Positions 20,239-29,582 of a stretch of DNA of 35,347 bases are shown in pieces. Numbering within the stretch: position 1 is the stretch's first letter; every line of letters begins with the position of its first letter. Source of the stretch: a virus; the IMG/VR virus record IMGVR_UViG_3300008450_000185, positions 1 to 35,347 of that record, one strand, 5' to 3'. The notes under the pieces are model-generated. The model saw only the letters and a list, made by a program, of their open reading frames with translations. It was not told the origin of the DNA and ran no database searches. Both the position numbers and the translations under genes were made by a program.

Positions 20239-23200
20239 TTAATCCTCCACTATAGATTCTGCCAGTTTGCGCTGGCCTTCCCGATATGCTACACCACCTA
20301 CCGTGCGCTTCTCGCGCTCCCGCTGCTCTTGCGGTGCTTTCAACAAGGTGGATACTGGTTGCGGTTTCAAGCCGTTACGCTGGCGAGCCTGCTGGAGTTT
20401 AGTCCATTCAGTGCGGGCTTCGGCCATAGCTGCGGTGTCTTTTTCACGGACAGCTTTTGTGTAGTCGTTCTTGATACGAGTAGTGCGCTCAGTAAAATTC
20501 TTGGTCACATCACGCATGCGATTCTGGCGCTCATAGGTCACAGCTTGCTGTACGACAGGCACACCCAGAGCAGTAAACACTGTATCGAGAGCGCTGATTT
20601 CGCTGTTCGGCAAGATCACATCACCGTTGCGACGGGTCATACCTTCAGCAGCTTGGCGACCCGCTTTCAGTGCGTCAGACACACCCTTGGGCATGGTCCG
20701 CTCAACACCCTTATAGTAGTCACCACTGGCAATTAAACCGAGGCCGTCAATCACACGAGATGTCATACCCAGAGCGGCACCGCCCATCAAGGTACCTAGC
20801 GCTTCGGCGCGGCCTGCGTTGGTGTTCAAGTCAGCGTTGCTGAATGGCATGATGGACAGCATATTACCAGCGCCGATCTTGCCGGACAAGTCCATACCGA
20901 CTACCGTGGGAGCGCCGCGCATGATTATGTCAGCCCACTCTGGGCCAATTGCTTTGCGCATGTCAGCAGTTAAGTCGTACGGCTCGTCATCGTCGCCAAA
21001 GAAGCCCAAGATTGCCGAGATAGCGGCGTAGCCGGGAAGGCCCATCATGCCAGCGAACACGGCGGTGTGGCTAAGCGAGTAGGCCAGAGTCCTCATTGCG
21101 GCTGCGCGTTCTTCGGGCTTGGTAAACGCATCGCGGAACAGCTTGGCGTAGAACGCAATCTGGATCAACTGGAACTTGCGGAACTGCAAAGCCACTTTAC
21201 CCCACTGGGTATTAAACGCACGAGGCGCGTTGAAGGCTGTGTAGTCACCATGGGTGTCAGTCAGGATGTCGGCAGCGTATTGCGTTGCTTTGTCAGCATC
21301 TTTGGTCTTGGCGAACTCAAGGCGGTACGCAGCGATGGCTGTAGACAAGCGATTGACAGCTTCGGTCTTTTGGACCGCCATACGCATGCCTTTGTTCAGG
21401 CGCTGTGCAAACTGGCTGAGTTTGCCGTCGGCTTCTACCTTGTACTCGTTGATTTCAGTGGCCAGACCAATGTCAATCTTGCCTTGGTTAACTAAGTTGT
21501 TGATGGCCGTGCGCACATCCGCAGGCACCTTGGAGAAATCAAACTGCTCGTCAAACAGCTTCACGTCCTTGAACAGAGGGCCCAGCTCGGTGTACGCCTT
21601 AGCCATCTCAGCAGCAGCCTTGGTGTAATCATGGCGACCCGCCATGGCAGGCAGCGACATCATAAACGGCTGGGTCAAGTTCTGTAGGTAGTAACCCGGA
21701 CTAGTAGCCAAGAAGAACTTAGACGCCAAGTTAGTCAGGCCGTTGATGAACGGGCTTGGCTGTGGGTCCAGCGTACCTGCGTAGCGTTGGGTCAGCTCAT
21801 CAAAGATTTCAGACTTGCGTTCGCGGTCGCCAGTGCGTGACTGGTTACGCATCTGCTGCAAGGCTTCTTGAATTTTAGGCTCGTACTCAACGCTGGCCAA
21901 GAAGTTGGCATCGGCACGGCCTTGCTGGGTAAACGACTGGAGCATGTCCACTTCACCGGCCACACCCCGACGGCGCATTTCAGACTTGCGGGCACTACCC
22001 TCAGCCAACGCCTCCAAATACAACTGGTTGATGATGTTGAGCAACTTGCCAGCAGTCGGGTCTTTCTTACCACTAGCGTCTTGGGCACGGCGGTCTACAG
22101 CGGCACGCATTTTTGTCAAGGCAGGCAGCATGGCCTCGCCGCTAAACGCCTCGTCAAACGACTCAGAGCGCGAAACAACTTGCGGATCAGTAAATACGCC
22201 TTGCTCTGCCAACCTGTCGCGCAAGCTACGGGCCTGCCACTTTGTGTCCGTGAACGACACATGGTAATGATCTGGGTCAGACTCCAGCTTCTTGATAGTG
22301 GCAGTGTCTTTGTTAGCCTTGGCTTTTTGATATTCCTCAGACTCACCGATCACCACGTACGAACCAGTGCGCTTAATCGGCGCGTAGGGCATGCCCTCAC
22401 GGATGCGGAACAGTGTCTGGAAACGCTTGAGCGTAGCAACTTTTTCAGCCTTGAGGGTAGCCTCGGTCTTGGTGTCACCGGAGTCCTGAGCAGCCTTAAT
22501 CATGGCGTCGTACTCAGAGTTGGTGGCGTTCAGCACAACTGTTTTCTTATTAGACAGCGTGGAGTCACCATGGGCAAATACGTCTTTTACGAACTGCTGG
22601 GCCTTGGGGCCTAACTTGTCAAAGGCAGCGCCCATCTCGGCATCACGGAACTTACCATAGCCCCACTTACCCATACGGGTGGACTCAAACAAGAACTCAT
22701 TGACTGAGCCGGGGCCGTCACCTTTGAACTTATTTTCGATGGACGCATAGCGGTCTGCAATCTTTTCGATCTTGCGTTCTTCTTCGCTGACCTTGGCGTT
22801 GCGTGAAGCTAGGCGGTCAGAAAAAGTTTGAGCAGCGGGTAGACCAGCAGCAACCGCACGCTTGACCAAGTCACTGGTAAACATCAAGTAGTCCAGACCC
22901 CTACCACCCAAGTCACCAAGAGCACCGGTCAAGTTACGTACCGGCTGCTGCGACATACGTGGCAGCTTGGCGATGTTGCGGTCGATCAGTCCTTGCTTTT
23001 GGCGGCTGGCTCGAGAAACTGTTTTAGCAAGCTGCGCCCCTTGTTGTCCAGTTTGAACTTGTCCTGACTGAGCACCTTGCTTGGCACCTTGGGCGGCTGC
23101 GTAGTTCGTTGCTTTAACTTGTTCATGCACTTTCTCCATAAAAGCGTGTGTGGTTGGCAGGTTATCACGGAGAAAATCCATGCCGCCATTCATGTTGGAA

Positions 23201-26200
23201 AAAGCCCACACCTGAGCAAAAACTTCCTCGCGGATTTCTTGAGCTGACAGCGAACGGTTCAGCTTGTCAGACATATCCAACGGGTAGTTTAGCAGGTAGC
23301 CCAATCCAGTGGTGTCGCTGTTGTCCTCAAAGTAGTTCAGGATTTCATCCGCAACGGTGCCGGGGCGCATGGCCATAGGCTCACCGTTTACCTTGGACAT
23401 CTTGAACTCGCGGTCGCCAGAGAACTTGCCTAAGCCGCCTTGCACTTCGTCGATACCATGGCCGACTTCGTGGAGTGTGGCAATGACAGACAGCTCTTTA
23501 TCCTTGAGGATTAAGCCGTTGTAAACAATCGTGCGCTTGCCGTCCATGATGGTGTAAATAGCATCCCACTTGACCGGGGAAAACGTCACCATCCAAGAGT
23601 CAATGGCGTCAACAGCGTTACCCATACCCGAGTTACGCAGACTATTGATACCAGCAGCAATGCCGTCTGAGTAGCCAGACAAGTCGTCTAGTGAAGCCTC
23701 TACAGACTCAAAATCAACGCCGTCTTGGTCGGTGCTGCGAACACTGCGACGCGACATGCGGGTAAAAACTTCTTGGGCTTTTGCTGGAGTTGGCGCTGGA
23801 GTTTTAGCGGGAAACATAGCCGCAGTAGCAGTCTGATCGTCAGGCAACACAAAGATCATGCCGCCGTTGAGCATGTCAATGTTTGGCAGAATGGACTTCA
23901 GGAAGGTGTCATGCGAGGTGTTGACACAGCCATAGCTGATTCGGTTGTCCTGTGCCGATGGACTTGCCAAGCGACCGGAACGGTTTTCTTTTGCGTCGCC
24001 AAGATAAGCAGCATGGACGGCAATAATTCCACCGTCTTCTTGAGTTTCTACTAACGTCAAGACCATACCACCTGCATAGTCGGAGTCTGGAACAGCTTGT
24101 AATGTAAATTTACCGGCAGGGGTTATCTTGGCTCCACCCTTCAACGACGAGACCGCGCCTTTTACATCACCAATGTCTTTGCCGTACAACGCTGCGTCTT
24201 GAACAAGCACAGAGCCATCTGCCCTAAATACATGCAGCATGCCGTTTGGCTTGTCGGCAATCATAAAACCTTTGCCTGAGGCCATGGCCGTAGGAGCCAT
24301 TGATTCATAGACTGACTGCGCTAGCACGGACATCTTGGCTTTAGCGTTTGCGGGGACTTCAGCCTTGGCTTGCGTAGCAACTGTTTCTTTGTAAACCTGC
24401 GGCAGGTTGAAGTCAAACTTGTTGGTCAGCCCAGTAGGATTAAAAATTACACCAGCAGCCAGCACACCCCCGGCAATGGCTTTAATGATGGAGCGGATTG
24501 CTCCAGCAACGGCCTCTGCACCCTTGGTAGAGTACAGCACCACATCAGCTTGGAGCTTGGCAAAGAACTCAGCCGTACTGCGCTTAACGCCGTAGTGTTC
24601 TTCCAGCTTCTGGGTCTGCGCAGCAGGCAGTTCGGCGACTGCGGTTTCTAGTATGGCTTGTGGGGCAGCAGGAACTTCAGCAGCAGCCGCTACCGAGGCA
24701 GGCTTCTCACCCATCAGTTTGTTGGCCGCAGCCAAGTTGGCTACGCCACGTTTTGCCAGATCAGTCCAGCGAGCCTGCTCGTTGCTATCCAACTCAGAGT
24801 ACGAAGGCATGCCGGGGAACTGTTCCGCTAATGCTGCCCACTGCTCCGCTGGAGTCTTGATTTGCACATTTTCTTGTGTTACTTCCGCTTTGACGGGCTT
24901 TGCACGGACGATTTTGGCTTTACCTTGGGTGGCAGCTTGGCCCCCTTTGGTGTCTCCTTTGCCCACTTCTTGGCCAGCTCCGGCTGGTTCTGAAACAGGT
25001 ACGCTCGCTGGGCTTGGCTTTTGAACGGCATCGGTTTTCTCCAGTTTGGCCAGTTTGACTGACAGCTCTTTGGTCTGCCCACTCTGAAATGCCACGGTGA
25101 CAGTAGTCGCATCGCCATCACCGGCAAAGCTTTTAATCACACCAGTGCCCAGCTTGGGGTTCTTGACGTTATCGCCCACGGCAAGGCCGTTGCGGTCAGC
25201 CTGCAGTTTGGCAGCACGCTCGGCGCGGAGCTTGGCAGCTTCGGCTTCTTTGGCGGCGTCTTTTTCTTCAACCGCTTTTTCAGCAGCTTCTGACTTGGCT
25301 TTGCCCTTGGTCTTCTTAGGCGCAGCAGCTTCAGGCTTGGCTTTGTATCCAGCAATCAGCGCGTCATATTCAGCGGCCAACTCGTTAATACGCTCAGTAG
25401 CAGCCGCCTCAGCTTGCGTTAAACCAAGCTGTTGTAATTCAGCAGCAGCTGTTTTTAACTCGGCAATGGTGTCCGCAATGGATACCAGCCTAGTAGCCAT
25501 TTGACTACCAGCAGTACTGGCTTTCTGCCATTCACGGGCATCGTCCAAGTTGCCAAACGCTTCACCAGCTTCACCCTCAATGCCAGCTTCTTTAAACGCG
25601 GCGGTCATGTCGCCGGACTCAACTTCGTCGTTGATGCGAGTGATTTGCTCGTCCAGCTCTGCCATTCGGGCAATTTCAGCTTTAGTTGGTTTTGCTTTAC
25701 CTTTAAGGCGCGACAACTCACCTTCGAGCTTACCGAGTTCGGTAGCCAAGGCTTTCTGGGCAGACTGAATGCCCAAACGATCAAACACCTGAGCCCGGTC
25801 AAAGCCCATGGAAACAGCGATGTCAGCCAGTTTTTCTGGGTTGCCAATTTGACGAACGCGGGATTCCGCAATGCCAAACGAGTCAGCAATTTCCTTGGCA
25901 ATGTTGCCCTTGTAGCCGCTCGGTACAGCACGACGTGCAGTAATATAGGCACGCAGAATCTGGCGATCTCGGTCTACGTTCTTGCCTTTGCCTAGCTGTT
26001 CTTCGATTACCGCGTTGAGGTCGTCCTCAGTAAAGTCGCGTTGGTCAGCACGCAAGCCAGCTTCGTCTTCACGCATGGCTTCGATTTCGGAGGCGTTTCC
26101 GGTGGCGCGAGCAATCTCCAAAGCGTCTTCAGATGTATCTACTAGCGCAGTGGTACCAGCGGCACCACGGGTAGTTGGTTCTTGTCTTTGCGGCGCTGCT

Positions 26201-27930
26201 TGGATGGCTTGAGGGGCTTGAGTGGCAAGTGGTGCTCCGGTAGTTACAGGGGTAGTCGGTTGCCCGGCGGCGATTGGAAGAACGCTAGTTTGTCGAAGTG
26301 GGGCTCCAACTGCTGGGGCACTTGCGTCCAAAGCTCCTCCGACAGGAGCAACGCGTCTTGCATCTCCCAGACCTCCTTGAACGATAGCGCCCCCGACTCC
26401 CACGCCTCCTGCAGGCTGTCGTACAGTAGAAATTGGTAAGCCAACTGGTGCCTCCTTGCGGGACTGAATGATGGCAGCATCCATGAGCTCGGTGGCCTTG
26501 GTGAGGCGGCTTGGAGTCATGTACTTTGCGGCTGCGTAGTTCCACACTGGAACCATAATTGGAGATGTAGGGTCAATGCCCTGCTCTTCCATCATAGTAA
26601 ACAGCTGGCGGCTGTTATTGTTCGGGACTACCTTGAGCTCGTCTCGCAAGAACACATCACGTGGATCACGCGTGGTAGCTACCTTAGAAGCCGCAAGGGC
26701 AGCAGCGGCAGTGTCGGCGGGGTTTGCCCCGGTCAAGTCCATGGCTGTGGAGCCACGCTGCATCAACTCACCAACAGTCAGTTCGCGTTCAACGCCAGTA
26801 GTAGCATCAGCAACAAACTGACCGCTAGGCTCATTGAAGGCAGTCTCAAACTGTTTTGCGTAGTCTTTACGCGATGGGCGTTCCACCCCAGTATTTATGT
26901 CAATAAACTTCTTCAGGCCAACAGTCTTATCCTGCGTTACAAACTGACTAGGGTCTGGGCGTGTAGTGGTATCAAGCGGCTTGGTCAGGTCTGACTCTGC
27001 GTTAGGACGTTGCGGACTACGGATACCGCCAACACCGCCAAACAAACCACCAAGCGTAACACCCCCAACAGCAGCGTCTAGGTAACGGCGATTGGCGGCT
27101 TCGTTAAAAAGAGTCTCGTTAGGGTCAACCGCCATGCGACCGGCGACTTGATTTATTAGCTCTTGGCTCGGCTCAGCAATACCTTCACCTGCGGCTCCAG
27201 TGCCTATCCCAGTTGCAACACGGCGCGTCAAGCTGCCATCAACGCTGATAAGCGGACGCAGGCCCCGGGCAATTTGACCTTCAATGCCAATAGCGTTTAG
27301 CGCTGCGTACGGAACACCGCCAAGAGCAGCAGCACCCAAGTTCTCCCCGCCAGCTTCACGTTGAGCCGACAAGATGTCACCGACGGCGCTTGGGTATCCA
27401 GCGGCAACCGCCCCTGCTTGGCTAGCAGCAGCACGAGTAAAGCCCATACGAGCCGCAGTTCCACCCAAAGATAAACCGCCTGTAAGCGCACCAGCAGCGG
27501 CTTCGCCTAAATATGGCAGCGCTTGGGCAGCTAAACCACCAGCGTAATTTAAACCGCTTCCAAAACCGGTGACGTCTCTAAAATCAGAGATACCGCCTAG
27601 CTCGGCAGCTCGTTGTTGTGCGTATGCAGCAGAGCCTTCGTTAGCTTGACGGCGAGCATCAAAAGCACCAGCTATACCTTCTGCACCAACACCGCGAGCA
27701 ATAGCCCCACCAAGACCTAATAAATTAGCTTGGTACTGGTCAACACCAGCAGAAATACGACTGCCAGTTAAGCCACGCCCAGCGCCAACGTAACCTACTT
27801 CGGCTGCGTACGCATCAAGAGATGGGTAATAGCTTTTGTACTGCTGAAAGGTACTTTGCAGAATGTCTTCATCCGTAAGGTTGCTAAGCCCGCCATTAGC
27901 TTTACGAATGTCTGCAATTGAACGTGGCAT
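20239..27930 (-). CDS. Giant polyvalent virion protein with L,D-transpeptidase-like and HExxH domains, 2563 aa
   Basis: A single uninterrupted frame. Residues 1-310 are Gly/Ala-rich with hydrophobic patches. A Pro/Ala/Thr linker (about 525-595) is followed by a helix-turn-helix (about 657-697, IAKEIADSFGIAESRVRQIG), a coiled coil (715-770), an SH3/Tudor-like segment (about 915-965, GDNVKNPKLGTGVIKSF) and a hydrophobic helix (about 1140-1165). A YkuD-like L,D-transpeptidase domain spans about 1190-1360 (ITPAGKFTL, His1306, ISYGCVN with Cys1335). HEVGH (His1487, Glu1488, His1491) follows near 1380-1600. The C-terminal 700 residues resemble large polyvalent protein-associated domains, with a hydrophobic segment near 2280-2308. 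Late-gene placement and size point to an ejected internal virion protein. AAGG precedes the start. Confidence 0.88.
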   Translation of the reverse strand: MPRSIADIRKANGGLSNLTDEDILQSTFQQYKSYYPSLDAYAAEVGYVGAGRGLTGSRISAGVDQYQANLLGLGGAIARGVGAEGIAGAFDARRQANEGSAAYAQQRAAELGGISDFRDVTGFGSGLNYAGGLAAQALPYLGEAAAGALTGGLSLGGTAARMGFTRAAASQAGAVAAGYPSAVGDILSAQREAGGENLGAAALGGVPYAALNAIGIEGQIARGLRPLISVDGSLTRRVATGIGTGAAGEGIAEPSQELINQVAGRMAVDPNETLFNEAANRRYLDAAVGGVTLGGLFGGVGGIRSPQRPNAESDLTKPLDTTTRPDPSQFVTQDKTVGLKKFIDINTGVERPSRKDYAKQFETAFNEPSGQFVADATTGVERELTVGELMQRGSTAMDLTGANPADTAAAALAASKVATTRDPRDVFLRDELKVVPNNNSRQLFTMMEEQGIDPTSPIMVPVWNYAAAKYMTPSRLTKATELMDAAIIQSRKEAPVGLPISTVRQPAGGVGVGGAIVQGGLGDARRVAPVGGALDASAPAVGAPLRQTSVLPIAAGQPTTPVTTGAPLATQAPQAIQAAPQRQEPTTRGAAGTTALVDTSEDALEIARATGNASEIEAMREDEAGLRADQRDFTEDDLNAVIEEQLGKGKNVDRDRQILRAYITARRAVPSGYKGNIAKEIADSFGIAESRVRQIGNPEKLADIAVSMGFDRAQVFDRLGIQSAQKALATELGKLEGELSRLKGKAKPTKAEIARMAELDEQITRINDEVESGDMTAAFKEAGIEGEAGEAFGNLDDAREWQKASTAGSQMATRLVSIADTIAELKTAAAELQQLGLTQAEAAATERINELAAEYDALIAGYKAKPEAAAPKKTKGKAKSEAAEKAVEEKDAAKEAEAAKLRAERAAKLQADRNGLAVGDNVKNPKLGTGVIKSFAGDGDATTVTVAFQSGQTKELSVKLAKLEKTDAVQKPSPASVPVSEPAGAGQEVGKGDTKGGQAATQGKAKIVRAKPVKAEVTQENVQIKTPAEQWAALAEQFPGMPSYSELDSNEQARWTDLAKRGVANLAAANKLMGEKPASVAAAAEVPAAPQAILETAVAELPAAQTQKLEEHYGVKRSTAEFFAKLQADVVLYSTKGAEAVAGAIRSIIKAIAGGVLAAGVIFNPTGLTNKFDFNLPQVYKETVATQAKAEVPANAKAKMSVLAQSVYESMAPTAMASGKGFMIADKPNGMLHVFRADGSVLVQDAALYGKDIGDVKGAVSSLKGGAKITPAGKFTLQAVPDSDYAGGMVLTLVETQEDGGIIAVHAAYLGDAKENRSGRLASPSAQDNRISYGCVNTSHDTFLKSILPNIDMLNGGMIFVLPDDQTATAAMFPAKTPAPTPAKAQEVFTRMSRRSVRSTDQDGVDFESVEASLDDLSGYSDGIAAGINSLRNSGMGNAVDAIDSWMVTFSPVKWDAIYTIMDGKRTIVYNGLILKDKELSVIATLHEVGHGIDEVQGGLGKFSGDREFKMSKVNGEPMAMRPGTVADEILNYFEDNSDTTGLGYLLNYPLDMSDKLNRSLSAQEIREEVFAQVWAFSNMNGGMDFLRDNLPTTHAFMEKVHEQVKATNYAAAQGAKQGAQSGQVQTGQQGAQLAKTVSRASRQKQGLIDRNIAKLPRMSQQPVRNLTGALGDLGGRGLDYLMFTSDLVKRAVAAGLPAAQTFSDRLASRNAKVSEEERKIEKIADRYASIENKFKGDGPGSVNEFLFESTRMGKWGYGKFRDAEMGAAFDKLGPKAQQFVKDVFAHGDSTLSNKKTVVLNATNSEYDAMIKAAQDSGDTKTEATLKAEKVATLKRFQTLFRIREGMPYAPIKRTGSYVVIGESEEYQKAKANKDTATIKKLESDPDHYHVSFTDTKWQARSLRDRLAEQGVFTDPQVVSRSESFDEAFSGEAMLPALTKMRAAVDRRAQDASGKKDPTAGKLLNIINQLYLEALAEGSARKSEMRRRGVAGEVDMLQSFTQQGRADANFLASVEYEPKIQEALQQMRNQSRTGDRERKSEIFDELTQRYAGTLDPQPSPFINGLTNLASKFFLATSPGYYLQNLTQPFMMSLPAMAGRHDYTKAAAEMAKAYTELGPLFKDVKLFDEQFDFSKVPADVRTAINNLVNQGKIDIGLATEINEYKVEADGKLSQFAQRLNKGMRMAVQKTEAVNRLSTAIAAYRLEFAKTKDADKATQYAADILTDTHGDYTAFNAPRAFNTQWGKVALQFRKFQLIQIAFYAKLFRDAFTKPEERAAAMRTLAYSLSHTAVFAGMMGLPGYAAISAILGFFGDDDEPYDLTADMRKAIGPEWADIIMRGAPTVVGMDLSGKIGAGNMLSIMPFSNADLNTNAGRAEALGTLMGGAALGMTSRVIDGLGLIASGDYYKGVERTMPKGVSDALKAGRQAAEGMTRRNGDVILPNSEISALDTVFTALGVPVVQQAVTYERQNRMRDVTKNFTERTTRIKNDYTKAVREKDTAAMAEARTEWTKLQQARQRNGLKPQPVSTLLKAPQEQREREKRTVGGVAYREGQRKLAESIVED

Positions 27931-27940
27931 AACGACAACC

Positions 27941-29581
27941 TTATTTTAGTCCGAGTGTCTGCACAGCTGCAGCAGTTAATCCCTCGGTTAGCGCGGCACG
28001 CTGCGCTCTCAATGCGTTAAGTCTATCACCGTACAGCCTAATCGCCGTGGTGTCTCCTGAACGAACTGCAGCAGATGCCTGAGCCTGAGCCTGCGTAATT
28101 GCTGTATCCAGTGCGGCAGCATCAGCTCTAATCTTTTCAATATCAACAGTAGACAAATCACCCGGGCCTCTGCGAGTTGTCGTTGCAGGTGTTTTTGCAG
28201 CTTTTTGAGCGTTTTGCTTTTGAAGACCAGCGTCTACATTGGCATCAGCAGGCCCACGACCATATAACTGATCTGCCCGAATAAGCGCATCAGTCGGCGA
28301 AAAACCAGCGTCAGTAAAACTCTTGACAGTGGCTGCGTAGTCTCTAGGTGTGAACTCAGGCCTTGCCGCTGCGCCCAGCGGTACGGCGTTACCAGCTTTG
28401 GCATTCGCCATGTTGAACTGCCGGATAAGACCTTGGCCTTTTGCGCCTACTTGTTCTTCTGGTGAGAGAGCTTCATACTCTGCTCGGATTTTTTGCGCTT
28501 CAACGTTAGCAGCGGCTTGTGTTTTGAGCATCTGCGCCTGTAGACCACGCAAACCGACAGTAGCGTCAGAAGCACGAGTTTGCGCGTTTTGCGCGTCAAT
28601 AGCACTCTCTGTCTTACGCAGGGCCATCATCCAAGAGCCAATGGTCTCAGGCTCAATGGCTTGCTTATTCAAAAACTCAGTAGCCAGCGCTTCGTTTTTA
28701 AACGACTGAGAACTCGTAACTTTGCCAGTTGCTTTATCAATAAAGTTAAGCGTGACAGCACCGCCCTTACCCGGCACAATAGCCAAGTCGGTCTTGTCGT
28801 CAAAGTCAGGGTCTGAGTTGTAAAGCTCACCCAACTGAGTAAGATTTTTGCCCTGTAGCTTTTTCTTGACAGAGTTCTTAAAGCTGTCCATCTCGCCTGT
28901 CTCAATTTGCAGACGTGTAGCCACAGCCGCTTGCCACTGTTTAGGAGTGAACTTAAACTGTTTAAACGCAGCGTCTTTGAGTTCTTGCGTGGTGGCGTCC
29001 GGGCGTTCGGCAGCAAATGTTGCAAAATCAGTTTCCCGTTGTATTTCGGCTTCCGCCCGCGCAAGCGCGTTAAGGCGCAACCCTCTTTCGGACTGCCCAA
29101 GCGAAAAATCCTGTGCGGCTCGGCCTTCGGCGGCTACGTCTCGGGCTTCGCGAGCTTCGGCGCGTTTTTCGGCAGCGAGAGCACGTTGTTGTTCGTATGC
29201 ACGGGCTTCCAGTGCATCAGCTTTTTCGACGTCGCCATACCGGCGGTATACACCCGCAAGGCCTTCGGCTCGTAGTGGAGCGGACGCTTGACGGGCTTCT
29301 TGACGAGTAGCAAAATTGGTGGGGCCGCTAGCTACAGAGTAGTCAGGGGCTGTGAGTCCTTGGCGGCGTGTCAGTTCTTCAATGGCTTGGTCATACGCCG
29401 CAGCCTGCGCCGGGTCTTGGTCACGCAGACTTTGAAGCTGCTGGATGTTTTCTTGCAAGCCGGGGCCATAAGCGCCTTCGGTGACGTTGTATCTTGCGGA
29501 TTCTTGCGCCAAGTCACTGGCTCTTTTAGCCCCGGCAATGGCTTCAAGGCCTACACCGATGTTGTTAAAATTTAGGCGCAT
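27941..29581 (-). CDS. Probable internal virion/structural protein, 546 aa
   Basis: A mostly helical, Ala/Gln/Arg-rich protein with long coiled-coil stretches (residues about 120-190, RAYEQQRALAAEKRAEAREA; and about 470-546). The middle (about 240-330) holds a small beta-rich domain (GGAVTLNFIDKATGKVTSS). No enzyme motif, signal peptide or membrane segment. It lies between the giant polyvalent protein and the S74-tailed protein, the position and composition of T7-like internal core proteins. I infer that it is packaged in the virion; direct family assignment is not possible by eye. Confidence 0.7.
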   Translation of the reverse strand: MRLNFNNIGVGLEAIAGAKRASDLAQESARYNVTEGAYGPGLQENIQQLQSLRDQDPAQAAAYDQAIEELTRRQGLTAPDYSVASGPTNFATRQEARQASAPLRAEGLAGVYRRYGDVEKADALEARAYEQQRALAAEKRAEAREARDVAAEGRAAQDFSLGQSERGLRLNALARAEAEIQRETDFATFAAERPDATTQELKDAAFKQFKFTPKQWQAAVATRLQIETGEMDSFKNSVKKKLQGKNLTQLGELYNSDPDFDDKTDLAIVPGKGGAVTLNFIDKATGKVTSSQSFKNEALATEFLNKQAIEPETIGSWMMALRKTESAIDAQNAQTRASDATVGLRGLQAQMLKTQAAANVEAQKIRAEYEALSPEEQVGAKGQGLIRQFNMANAKAGNAVPLGAAARPEFTPRDYAATVKSFTDAGFSPTDALIRADQLYGRGPADANVDAGLQKQNAQKAAKTPATTTRRGPGDLSTVDIEKIRADAAALDTAITQAQAQASAAVRSGDTTAIRLYGDRLNALRAQRAALTEGLTAAAVQTLGLK

Positions 29582-29582
29582 A

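Noticed and set aside
20098-20736. Plus-strand open frame of 212 codons across the DUF6321-like and giant protein genes
   Set aside because: It is the reverse of two coding genes and has a Cys/Leu/Ser-rich product typical of antisense frames.
21868-22614. Long plus-strand open frame (248 codons) opposite the giant virion protein gene
   Set aside because: It is antisense to a clearly coding frame with recognisable domains, lacks a ribosome site and its product has no normal protein pattern.
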